A stretch of 64,000 nt of DNA. It comes from Clostridia bacterium (GTDB lineage Bacteria > Bacillota > Clostridia > UBA1381). This document shows positions 44,327 through 51,666 of this stretch, one piece after another; the stretch's first letter is position 1; each line of letters begins with the position of its first letter. Both the position numbers and the translations under genes were made by a program. The stretch lies in assembly GCA_017935675.1 (NCBI GenBank), contig JAGBHE010000076.1, positions 49,947-113,946 of the forward strand. Direction: 5' to 3'. A model generated the notes under the pieces. The model saw only the letters and a list, made by a program, of their open reading frames with translations, made no database searches and was not told where the DNA came from.

Positions 44327-44644
44327 TCACCTCTTGTCCTTAATATATGAAACAAGCATATCTGACAGCCTGTCCGCCTCACATTCAAGCCGCTTTTTCA
44401 GTTCAGCGCATTCCTCCTGAATTTCACGTTCCGCGTTTTTAATATTCTCCTCCGCCTTATTTTTTTCTTCAAAAATACGCCGGCGTGAGCTTTCCTTGTA
44501 TGCCGAAAGCTCCGCCGCTGCTTTTTCCTCAGCTTCGGAGATAATTTTTTCACTCTCAGCCGCAGCCTTTTTTCCGGCGTCGTCAATTATACGCTGAGCT
44601 TCCTTTTCACTTTCCAATATTTTTTCAAGAGCTGCCTTTGCCAT
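44327..44644 (-). CDS. ntpG: V-type ATP synthase subunit G/H (peripheral stalk)
   Basis: 105 residues, almost entirely Ala/Glu/Lys-rich coiled coil (ESEKIISEAEEKAAAELSAY). The stalk partner of subunit E, and first gene of the operon in the order G/H-I-K-E-C-F-A-B-D. Low-complexity composition limits the certainty of the family name (G, H or AhaH). Confidence 0.82.
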   Translation of the reverse strand: MAKAALEKILESEKEAQRIIDDAGKKAAAESEKIISEAEEKAAAELSAYKESSRRRIFEEKNKAEENIKNAEREIQEECAELKKRLECEADRLSDMLVSYIKDKR

Positions 44645-44797
44645 ATATAATCACCCCTTCCGGACTTCAGATTCCATTCAAAATACGCTCCGCGCCTTCA
44701 TGTCAGGCGAGGACACATATGCCGCTCAATTATATAATTTCCTTTAATTTGTTATTATATAATTTAAAAAATAAAAAATACTATACCATTATATGTC

Positions 44798-44826
44798 ATT
44801 ATACAACCTGTACACAAAAAAGTCAA
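44798..44826 (-). promoter_or_regulatory. Promoter of the V-ATPase operon
   Basis: On the minus strand TTGACT (44826-44821), 17 bases, TATAAT (44803-44798). The resulting ~145-base AT-rich leader contains one small CGCCT/AGGCG hairpin. Confidence 0.7.
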
Positions 44827-44888
44827 GAAAAAATAATTTTGTTTACATTGTTAATAAAATATACAAAAAAATAAAGTTTAACGATTTG

Positions 44889-44920
44889 CACAAAACTATT
44901 TGATTTACAATAGCTTTGTG
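44889..44920. promoter_or_regulatory. AbiE operator-like inverted repeat 1
   Basis: CACAAAACTATT (44889-44900) and AATAGCTTTGTG (44909-44920) are inverted with an 8-base spacer and one mismatch. The same arrangement recurs at 45127-45158. The gap 44645-45189 otherwise holds the V-ATPase promoter, a hairpin (45053-45098, GGGTG-TGCAAATGAGCAT paired with its complement) and AT-rich sequence. Confidence 0.55.
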
Positions 44921-45126
44921 CTTTTTCTTTTGTATGTTACAGTAATATTTAAAATTATGAAATCTATCAAAAACATTCCCGTTTTTACCCCTGCTTTTCT
45001 CCTATTAGTGAGGGAATTGAATTAGTACTGTTTTTTTTGCAAGAAAACAAAGGGTGTGCAAATGAGCATCATAAAAAATGCTCATTTGCAACAGCCCAAA
45101 AAACAAAAGTTTTGTTTTAAAAATTA

Positions 45127-45165
45127 CACGAAACTATTGCAAATTTAATAGTTTTGTGATAAAAT
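45127..45165 (+). promoter_or_regulatory. AbiE promoter with operator-like inverted repeat 2
   Basis: CACGAAACTATT (45127-45138) and AATAGTTTTGTG (45147-45158) form the second inverted repeat. It overlaps the promoter TTGCAA (45137-45142), 17 bases, TAAAAT (45160-45165). AbiEi antitoxins are known to repress their own promoter through paired inverted repeats, which fits. Confidence 0.65.
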
Positions 45166-45189
45166 TAAAACAGAATCGAGGTGTGATGA

Positions 45190-45948
45190 ATGAAAAACTA
45201 TGAAAAAGTTGTAGAGCTTGGTTGCTTTTCTCTTGGAGAGCTTGCAGAAAAGCTTAATTGTTGCATACCAACAGCAACAAGTTTAATACAAAAATATTTG
45301 AAAAACGGATATATAGAGCGTGTTCGCCGTGATTTATATGCGACAATCAGCATTGAAACAAAGCAGCCCATTTTAACAAGGTATCAGATAGGCAGTAAAC
45401 TATTTGATGATGCGTATTTATCGCACCATACCGCATTTGAGGTTTACGGATATGCAAATCAAGTTTTTTATGAGGCATATGTTGCTACAAATACACGCTT
45501 TGCCGATTTTACCTATGACGGAGTTTTATATCACCGCACATCACCCAAAACAAATATTTTAGTAAATAAAATAAATGATACAAAGGTATCTTCTGTTGAG
45601 CAAACAGTTATTGATAGTATAAGCGATATGGAAAAGATTGCAGGACTTGAAGAAATTCTGCGTTGTATTCTCTTGATTCCGTCATTAAATGCAGAAAAAC
45701 TGCTTGATGCTATAAAGAAATGCAATAACGGCTTTGTATTTCAAAAATGCGGATATATATTTGAGCAGCTTAACAGCACATTACACTTACCGGAAAGCTT
45801 TTTTGATGAATGTGCAAAACACATATCCAATTCAAAACGATACTTGACAAAAGAGCATACAAATTATATATGGTACGAAAAATGGAAGCTGTATGCTCCC
45901 GAAAACATATACACCATTATAGATAAAGGGGTGAATAACTATAATTAA
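45190..45948 (+). CDS. abiEi: AbiEi family antitoxin (type IV toxin-antitoxin)
   Basis: 252 residues: an N-terminal winged helix (about 1-60; FSLGELAEKLNCCIPTATSL) for DNA binding and a C-terminal antitoxin domain (LSHHTAFEVYGYANQVFYEA; SSVEQTVIDSI). AbiEi counters the AbiEii nucleotidyltransferase without direct binding and autoregulates the operon, giving phage defence by abortive infection. CGAGGTGTG precedes the ATG. The last codons overlap the start region of the toxin. Confidence 0.9.
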   Translation: MKNYEKVVELGCFSLGELAEKLNCCIPTATSLIQKYLKNGYIERVRRDLYATISIETKQPILTRYQIGSKLFDDAYLSHHTAFEVYGYANQVFYEAYVATNTRFADFTYDGVLYHRTSPKTNILVNKINDTKVSSVEQTVIDSISDMEKIAGLEEILRCILLIPSLNAEKLLDAIKKCNNGFVFQKCGYIFEQLNSTLHLPESFFDECAKHISNSKRYLTKEHTNYIWYEKWKLYAPENIYTIIDKGVNNYN

Positions 45949-46906
45949 GTTTGACAGAATAACGCTTGGCAAACAAGCAAAGGAGCTTGGCTTTGTAAGA
46001 GATACATTTGAAAAGGTTTGCAGACTTTCTGATGTGCTGAAATTTCTTGAAAAAGATAACCTGTTAAAAGATACATTAGCACTCAAAGGCGGAACGGCGA
46101 TAAATGTAATTATTTTCGATTTACCGAGATTATCGGTAGATATTGACCTTGATTTTTCGCAAAATCTCCCTCGTGATGAAATGCTCGTCTTGCGTGAAAT
46201 CATTACAGAGCGACTTTCAAAATATATGATGGCAAATGGTTATTTATTAAGCGGTAAATCAAAAATGCATCACGCACTTGACTCTTTTGTGTATGAATAT
46301 CAAAACGCCGGAGGTATGAAGGATAATATAAAAATTGAAATTAACTATATGCTCCGTACACATATTCTTCCGCTAAAGCGAAGAAAAGTTAATCTATCTT
46401 GGCTCACGGAGGATTTAACTGTTTTAAGTGTAGCGCCTATGGAAATTTTCGCTTCAAAAATTGTTGCACTTTTAAACAGAACGGCACCAAGAGATTTATA
46501 CGATATACATAATCTGCTTGAGTTTGATTTGTTTGATGAAAGCGAACAGGATATGCTAAAGAAATGCGTTTTGTTTTACTCTTGCATCGGTTCGGAGAAC
46601 GTTCCCGAAAGTTTTACATTTGACAACATAAATAAAATGCCGCAGAATAAAATAAAAACAGATTTGTTACCCGTACTTCGTTTCGGCGCATATTTTGATT
46701 TGAAGACTGCCCGTGATAAGGTGATGAATTATTTAAAAGACTTGCTTGTTCTTACACCGCAGGAAAAAGAATTTATGTCATCCTTTTCAAAAGGCACCTT
46801 TAAGCCGGAACTGCTTTTCGATGAAGAAACGGCAAAAGAATTGACTTTCCACCCAATGGCTGCTTGGAAATGTCAAAAAGTAACAGAAAATATTTCAAAG
46901 GGTTAA
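45944..46906 (+). CDS. abiEii: AbiEii/AbiGii family nucleotidyltransferase toxin (non-canonical or lost start codon)
   Basis: About 320 residues. The nucleotidyltransferase motifs ALKGGTAIN and RLSVDIDLDF (Gly-Gly and Asp-x-Asp) are intact, followed by IKIEINYMLRTHILP and the FASKIVALLNRTAPRDLYD helix. Toxins of this family add nucleotides to tRNA acceptor ends. Homologous-looking sequence (IKFDRITLGKQAKELGFVRD) begins at ATT 45944, in phase after a GGGGTG ribosome binding site, but no ATG, GTG or TTG exists in frame before GTG 46034, which would remove 30 conserved-looking residues. The start given is therefore the homology start, not a proven codon. Confidence 0.75.
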   Translation: MKFDRITLGKQAKELGFVRDTFEKVCRLSDVLKFLEKDNLLKDTLALKGGTAINVIIFDLPRLSVDIDLDFSQNLPRDEMLVLREIITERLSKYMMANGYLLSGKSKMHHALDSFVYEYQNAGGMKDNIKIEINYMLRTHILPLKRRKVNLSWLTEDLTVLSVAPMEIFASKIVALLNRTAPRDLYDIHNLLEFDLFDESEQDMLKKCVLFYSCIGSENVPESFTFDNINKMPQNKIKTDLLPVLRFGAYFDLKTARDKVMNYLKDLLVLTPQEKEFMSSFSKGTFKPELLFDEETAKELTFHPMAAWKCQKVTENISKG

Positions 46907-46925
46907 TAAAATATACAAAAAATAA

Positions 46926-46954
46926 TTGACAGCAACACCGCCCGGGTGTATAAT
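46926..46954 (+). promoter_or_regulatory. Consensus promoter of the ybaK-like gene
   Basis: TTGACA (46926-46931), 17 bases, TATAAT (46949-46954): a perfect sigma-A promoter only 20 bases after the AbiEii stop. Confidence 0.8.
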
Positions 46955-46987
46955 ATATCGTGAAATAATTAATTACAGGAGGAAAAA

Positions 46988-47458
46988 ATGTCTATACAAC
47001 GCGTCAGAGAATTTTTCAGGAAAAAAAATATAGAAGAAAAGATCAGGGAATTTGATGTTTCAAGCGCCACAGTGGAGCTTGCAGCACAGGCTCTCGGCTG
47101 CGGTCCGGAGAGAATTGCAAAATCCCTCTCCTTCAGCGTAAACGGTGAGCCGGTTCTCATAGTTACGGCAGGGGATGTAAAAATAGATAATCCGAAATAC
47201 AAGGCACAGTTTGCAGCAAAAGCAAAAATGCTTTCGCCGCAGGAAACAGAAGACTTGATCGGTCATGCAGTAGGCGGAGTCTGCCCGTTTGCGTTAAAGC
47301 CCGGAGTAAGGGTTTTTCTTGATGTATCACTTAAACGGTTCGAGACGGTTTTCCCGGCCTGCGGAAGCAGCAACAGCGCGATTGAGCTTTCCGTAAAAGA
47401 GCTTGAAGAGCTTTCAGGCTATGAAGCATGGGTTGACGTATGCAAGCCGAAGCAGTAA
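46988..47458 (+). CDS. YbaK/EbsC family aminoacyl-tRNA deacylase
   Basis: 156 residues. YbaK-fold proteins hydrolyse mischarged tRNAs such as Cys-tRNAPro or Ala-tRNAPro in trans. Visible family blocks: ERIAKSLSFSVNGEPVLIV (with the conserved Lys), GHAVGGVCPFAL and FPACGSSNSAIELSVKEL. AGGAGG precedes the ATG. It is monocistronic, convergent with thiN, and ends 2 bases before the thiN stop. Confidence 0.9.
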   Translation: MSIQRVREFFRKKNIEEKIREFDVSSATVELAAQALGCGPERIAKSLSFSVNGEPVLIVTAGDVKIDNPKYKAQFAAKAKMLSPQETEDLIGHAVGGVCPFALKPGVRVFLDVSLKRFETVFPACGSSNSAIELSVKELEELSGYEAWVDVCKPKQ

Positions 47459-47460
47459 AA

Positions 47461-48078
47461 TTACAGCTCATCATCAGAGGCGATAATAAGAAGGCCTTCG
47501 CCGCGCTTAGAGGTATATCCGGCAATACCTTCCGTCACTTTGTTTGAAAGTCCGCGTGTTGCGCCGAAATACAGTGTTTCACTGCTTAGGGAATAATCAA
47601 GACCGTATGTGGTTATTCCCTCAATAGCGGAAGAAAGCGGAATAAGAGAAACCGTTGCGCCGCACCTGTCCCTTATTTCAAAGCTGTCCTTGTAATAATA
47701 CACCCTGTTATGCCTGTCTGCAATGCAGCCATCTGCTCCGGCATCATGAATCTGCTTAAGCAAAAAAATATTACCGACCGAATGGTCAAGCCTTGTTCCA
47801 ACAGCGCCGAGAAGAATAATCTCGTCCGGGTGCATGGACAATGCATGCTTTACCGCGATTTCGCTGTCGGTATAATCCTTTCTTACAGGAAAAACGATTT
47901 TATCCTTCATGCATCCGGCATCTGTTTTCAGGGAATCCATATCTCCGACAAGCAGATTTGTATGTATTCCGTATTTAAGCGCACTGTCAAACCCGCTGTC
48001 AGCACATATTACAAAATCCTCGGGCAAAATTTCAAGGCACGGCTCAAAGCTGCCGCCGGCTATAATTATTACTCTCAT
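47461..48078 (-). CDS. thiN: Thiamine diphosphokinase
   Basis: Transfers pyrophosphate from ATP to thiamine, making the cofactor. 205 residues with the ICADSGFDSALKYGI and LLVGDMDSL motifs, DYTDSEIAVKHAL, and the C-terminal ATRGLSNKV thiamine-binding strand. The ATG at 48078 follows GGAGG; longer in-frame sequence upstream lies in the repeat region. In Bacillus thiN follows rpe; here 257 bases of nested repeats separate them. Confidence 0.93.
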   Translation of the reverse strand: MRVIIIAGGSFEPCLEILPEDFVICADSGFDSALKYGIHTNLLVGDMDSLKTDAGCMKDKIVFPVRKDYTDSEIAVKHALSMHPDEIILLGAVGTRLDHSVGNIFLLKQIHDAGADGCIADRHNRVYYYKDSFEIRDRCGATVSLIPLSSAIEGITTYGLDYSLSSETLYFGATRGLSNKVTEGIAGYTSKRGEGLLIIASDDEL

Positions 48079-48120
48079 TTTAATCCTCCATGAAGCCGCC
48101 TTGCGGCTTCTCAAACACAT

Positions 48121-48337
48121 AACGTGGAAAAGAAGCAAGCAGGTTGCCTTCTTGAGGGACGACGGCGTATGTTTCAATAAGGGGCAAAGCCCCGTCATTC
48201 AACGTTTCAGTGGGGGATTGTACCCCCACTGAAAAAAGTAAGTGGAACCCGCCGCCTATAGAGGCGGGGGACATCTTGCTTTTAGTTATACTCCGAGTCC
48301 CGAAAGGAGGTAAGATGCGCCGCTTATTTTTCACGTT
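48121..48337 (+). repeat. Element A copy 3, interrupted by element B
   Basis: Bases 48121-48174 and 48290-48337 together align over about 102 positions with the two intact element A copies at 56884-57102 (AAGCAAGCAG...CGTATGTTT on the left; AGTC...TAAG.TGCGCCGCTTAT on the right). The ends AACGTG and CACGTT are complementary. The break point between the halves holds exactly element B copy 3. Confidence 0.75.
48175..48289 (+). repeat. Element B copy 3 (115 bp), nested in element A
   Basis: Identical to copy 2. Compared with the uninterrupted element A sequence GTATGTTTATACTTC, it is inserted after GTATGTTT and before AC or ATAC, with no obvious target duplication. Confidence 0.9.
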
Positions 48338-48986
48338 AATTCTCCGTATTGCCGCATATGTGAAGCAAAGCCTTTACACTTCCATCAATATCTTCATTAA
48401 ATACGGCAGTTCCGGCAACAAGCACATCCGCTCCGCAGCTGTATACATCTTTAATATTCGAGGCATTAACACCGCCGTCTACCTCAATTCTGAACTCAGG
48501 GCCCGCAGCGGCTCTCAGAAATCTTATTTTTTCATTAACATCCCTTATGTATTTCTGCCCGCCGTAGCCGGGAAAAACACTCATGACAAGAGCCATATCA
48601 ATTTTGTCCAGGTATCTCAGCAAACCGTCAGCCGGAGTATCGGGGTTTATGGCAATTCCCGCTTTTTTCCCCAGCGACCTTATAAGAGCCAAACATCCAT
48701 CCATATCCTTAACACATTCAAGATGGACGGTAATACCGTCAGCACCTGCATTTGCAAAGGGCTCAATATATTTCTCCGCTCTCTCTATCATAAGATGCAC
48801 ATCAAAAAACTGATTTGAAACAGGTCTGAGGGCCTTGACAATACCCGGTCCGAAGCTGAGATTCGGAACAAAATGCCCGTCCATAATATCAATGTGAAGC
48901 CACTTTGCCCCTGCCCTTTCGGTGCAGGATACCTGTTCTCCGAGCCTTGCCGCATCAGCGGCTAAAATTGATGGTGCTAAAATCAT
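48336..48986 (-). CDS. rpe: Ribulose-phosphate 3-epimerase
   Basis: Interconverts ribulose 5-phosphate and xylulose 5-phosphate. 216-residue TIM barrel: LAPSILAAD, WLHIDIMDGHFVPNLSFGP (metal ligands His and Asp), FDVHLMIE and VSVFPGYGGQKYI-like VMSVFPGYGGQKYI. AAGGAGAAA precedes the ATG. The stop codon touches the end of element A copy 3. Confidence 0.96.
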   Translation of the reverse strand: MILAPSILAADAARLGEQVSCTERAGAKWLHIDIMDGHFVPNLSFGPGIVKALRPVSNQFFDVHLMIERAEKYIEPFANAGADGITVHLECVKDMDGCLALIRSLGKKAGIAINPDTPADGLLRYLDKIDMALVMSVFPGYGGQKYIRDVNEKIRFLRAAAGPEFRIEVDGGVNASNIKDVYSCGADVLVAGTAVFNEDIDGSVKALLHICGNTEN

Positions 48987-49011
48987 AATATGTTTCTCCT
49001 TTCGTATATGG

Positions 49012-49045
49012 CAAAAAGCCTTTGAAAAAATTCAAAAGCTTTTTG
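49012..49045 (-). terminator. Hairpin between the anti-sigma gene and rpe
   Basis: CAAAAAGC (49012-49019) pairs with GCTTTTTG (49038-49045) with an inner TTTGAA/TTCAAA stem. On the minus strand it ends in GCTTTTTGCC and could partly terminate the upstream sigma/anti-sigma transcript. Confidence 0.55.
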
Positions 49046-49054
49046 AATATCAGC

Positions 49055-50245
49055 TTATTCCGTTATGAGGCCTGTAAGCATAGATGTAAGCTCCTTTTCG
49101 GAAAGTCCTTCGGAAATAACGCAGAAGCCTGCGGAATTTCTTACAAAGGTTACGGTAAACGAGGTTCCCTCACCGACCCAATACGATGAATTTGAACCAA
49201 AGGTTTTTTTCTCCCCCTCAGTCTGTGCCGCAATGCTTTCGGCTTCAGCCTTGGTAACATTTATCTCCACTCTCCGTCCGCCGCCGTCCGTGTACAGAAA
49301 ATATCCGTAGTCTCCACCGCCTTCACCGTTCGCAGCAGACTGCTGTTTCGGCGAATTATCCTCCATTCCGTCCGGAATGGCAAGAAGCGCACGGAAATCA
49401 AAGCCTATATAATCGATATAATCATCAATACCCCAAACGGACGATTCATCGGCAGACTCAGTATATGATGATGCTCCGCCTCCACCTCCGCCTCCGGAGT
49501 CTGAAGCCAGCGAATTTGAGTATGTTCCGCCTGTATCTGCTATTCTTGCAGAAGACTTAAGCTTGGGATATTCCTCAGTCTTATTCTCTGCGCCGGCCGT
49601 TCTGTCCTGCATGCCGGCAAACCCGGCATCGAAAGAATGCACCTTTGCCAGTTCAGACGAAGGCTGTGCGGCCGCAGCAGGCGCAGTTTCCTCATCAGCT
49701 GTAGGCTGAGACTGCACAACATAATTCACAGCTTCTTCTGTTGCAGCAGCCTGAACGCTTTCTGCACTCTTCGGCTTTACTTCCGGCACAGCCGTAGCTT
49801 CCGCACGGGGCTGTTTTTTCGGAGCGGCAGTTTTTGCAGCTTCTTTTTTATTGGCTTTCGCTGTGCTTTCCGCATAAGAAGCAGCCGTGCTTTGCGAAAA
49901 ATCCGCATTGCCGCTTACCGAAGCCGTCTCAGAAGAATCTGCTGCATAAGCCTCTTCTGACCTTTCCGGCTCATCTGTTCCGGCTGTCGGATCGGTTTCG
50001 GGAGACGGCTTTGCTGTTTCTTCAACAAAAGATGATTGATCTGTATCGGGCTGCTTTATAAGCTGCGGATATGCAACAGAGCATCCGATTATAATAACTG
50101 CCGCAGCCGCCGCGGAATAGACAGCTCTGAAATTATATTTCGGACTTTTTCCGTTTTGCGCACTTTGCAGAATTTTTTCGAGAAGCTGTTCATCTGCATT
50201 TATTTCATCATTTGCTTCTTTATATATCTTTCTAAACAAAGTCAT
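49055..50245 (-). CDS. Putative membrane anti-sigma factor with Ala/Ser/Glu-rich linker
   Basis: 396 residues. The N-terminal ~40 residues (DEINADEQLLEKILQSAQNG) are cytoplasmic and could bind the sigma factor; residues about 42-62 are a transmembrane helix (YSAAAAAVIIIGCSVAYPQL). A long low-complexity extracytoplasmic linker (about 65-270) leads to a C-terminal globular domain (about 275-396: YIGFDFRALLAIPDGM, then YFLYTDGGGRRVEINV) of a kind seen in clostridial sigma-factor partners. It overlaps the sigma gene by 14 bases. The assignment rests on position and topology. Confidence 0.7.
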   Translation of the reverse strand: MTLFRKIYKEANDEINADEQLLEKILQSAQNGKSPKYNFRAVYSAAAAAVIIIGCSVAYPQLIKQPDTDQSSFVEETAKPSPETDPTAGTDEPERSEEAYAADSSETASVSGNADFSQSTAASYAESTAKANKKEAAKTAAPKKQPRAEATAVPEVKPKSAESVQAAATEEAVNYVVQSQPTADEETAPAAAAQPSSELAKVHSFDAGFAGMQDRTAGAENKTEEYPKLKSSARIADTGGTYSNSLASDSGGGGGGGASSYTESADESSVWGIDDYIDYIGFDFRALLAIPDGMEDNSPKQQSAANGEGGGDYGYFLYTDGGGRRVEINVTKAEAESIAAQTEGEKKTFGSNSSYWVGEGTSFTVTFVRNSAGFCVISEGLSEKELTSMLTGLITE

Positions 50246-50720
50246 AACCTCCCTTCAGCTTGGTTCTGAGCATTTCTCTTGCTCTGTGAAGCTGGGATTT
50301 TACAGTGGCTTCCTTAACTCCGATACACTTTGAAATTTCGGCAACAGACATATCCTCATAATAAAACAAATGAATAACTGCACGGTACTTCTGCGGAAGC
50401 TCCAGAGTTGCGTAATAAACATCGCTTCTTTCAGGCGTTTCAAAAGAAATTTCCTCACTTAAGCCCTCTGTTTTCTTAAACCACGAATTGGTGAAAACGT
50501 TTTTACTGCAATTTATCGCAACACGAATCAGCCACGCCTTTACATGTTCCTCACTCTGAAAATCTATGTCCTTCTGTATGTACCGTAAAAAAACCTCCTG
50601 AACCACATCATCGGCATTTTCGCGATTTTTTGTCTGGTTCAGGGCAAGCTTATATATCATGGGAAAATATTTTTTTGTCAGTTCTTCCTTTGACTCGCGT
50701 GTTTTGAAGTCGGATACCAC
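50232..50720 (-). CDS. ECF-type RNA polymerase sigma factor
   Basis: 162 residues: region 2 (YFPMIYKLALNQTKNRENAD then DVVQEVFLRY for -10 recognition) and region 4 (LPQKYRAVIHLFYYEDMSV then IGVKEATVKSQLHRAREML for -35 recognition), no region 3. GTG at 50720 follows AAAGGGGG. It is overlapped by its presumed anti-sigma factor and placed between rsgA and rpe, where most Bacillota have no such genes. The signal and regulon are unknown. Confidence 0.92.
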   Translation of the reverse strand: MVSDFKTRESKEELTKKYFPMIYKLALNQTKNRENADDVVQEVFLRYIQKDIDFQSEEHVKAWLIRVAINCSKNVFTNSWFKKTEGLSEEISFETPERSDVYYATLELPQKYRAVIHLFYYEDMSVAEISKCIGVKEATVKSQLHRAREMLRTKLKGGYDFV

Positions 50721-50777
50721 CTTTATCCCCCTTTCACTTATAATACAAACCAAACACCGGAAAGGTTTCAAAAAAAA

Positions 50778-51632
50778 CTAATAGTTTCTTTTTTCCTTTA
50801 ATATTTTATAAAACTCACAATAGCTGTCATACCTTGATTGTGCAATTTTACCCTCTTCAAGGGCTTCTCTTACGGCGCAGTCCTGCTCCTTTATATGAGC
50901 GCAGCCTCTGTACCGGCAGCGGTCTGAAAGACCTCCGATTTCCGGAAAATACTGTTCAAGCTCACTTTCATCCATTTCCGGAAGCTCAAGAGAGCTGAAG
51001 CCGGGAGTGTCCAGAACAAAACCACCGCTTACGGGTATCAGTTCAACATGCCTTGTGGTATGACGACCTCTTTCAATACGTGCACTGAGGTGTCCCGTCT
51101 CCATAACAGCGCCTGTCAAAAGATTAAGAAGGCTTGATTTTCCAACGCCTGACAGGCCGGAGAAGGCTGTAATTTTTCCGGAAATAAGCTCCTGAAGGGC
51201 GCCTAAATTTTCCTTTGCCTCAGCGCTCACGCTTATAACCCTGTAGCCTGCTTTTTCATAAGCAGCCGCGATATCCTCCCTTTCCGCAAGGTCTGTCTTA
51301 TTTATACAGATAACTGCTTCAATACCGCTTCTTGCCGCTTGAACAAGCATCTTATCCACAAGGGTCAGATTCGGATCCGGGGACTGAGCTGCTATGACAA
51401 TAACAAGAATATCCACATTTGCAACAGGCGGACGGATAAGGAAAGAGCGTCTGGGGAATATTTCATCAATACTCCCCTTGTCACCCGAAACAGTTATTCC
51501 CACATTATCTCCTGCCATGGGCGTTATTTTGTTTTTCCTGAACACCCCCCGTGCCCTGCACTCATAAACCTTATCCCCTGCAAGCACGTAATAGAATCCT
51601 CCGATACCTTTTATTATAATACCTTCAAGCAT
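50778..51632 (-). CDS. rsgA: Ribosome small subunit-dependent GTPase A
   Basis: Circularly permuted GTPase that assists late 30S assembly. 284 residues: N-terminal OB fold (GDNVGITVSGDKG), INKTDLA (G4) before the P-loop FSGLSGVGKSSLL (G1), DTPGFSS (G3), and a C-terminal zinc site (CRYRGCAHIKEQDC). The ATG at 51632 follows GGAAGGCGG. It lies downstream of prpC-prkC as in Bacillus. Confidence 0.96.
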   Translation of the reverse strand: MLEGIIIKGIGGFYYVLAGDKVYECRARGVFRKNKITPMAGDNVGITVSGDKGSIDEIFPRRSFLIRPPVANVDILVIVIAAQSPDPNLTLVDKMLVQAARSGIEAVICINKTDLAEREDIAAAYEKAGYRVISVSAEAKENLGALQELISGKITAFSGLSGVGKSSLLNLLTGAVMETGHLSARIERGRHTTRHVELIPVSGGFVLDTPGFSSLELPEMDESELEQYFPEIGGLSDRCRYRGCAHIKEQDCAVREALEEGKIAQSRYDSYCEFYKILKEKRNY

Positions 51633-51666
51633 ATATCCGCCTTCCGTTCCGTAAAAATCCTCGGGA

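Noticed and set aside
45053..45098. Strong hairpin upstream of abiE as a terminator
   Set aside because: No clear T run follows on the plus strand, and on the minus strand no gene upstream would need it; kept only as a note in the gap description.
47461..48198. A longer thiN frame starting at 48198
   Set aside because: The extra 40 residues read through element A/B sequence; the ATG at 48078 has GGAGG and begins with the family-typical MRVIIIAGG.
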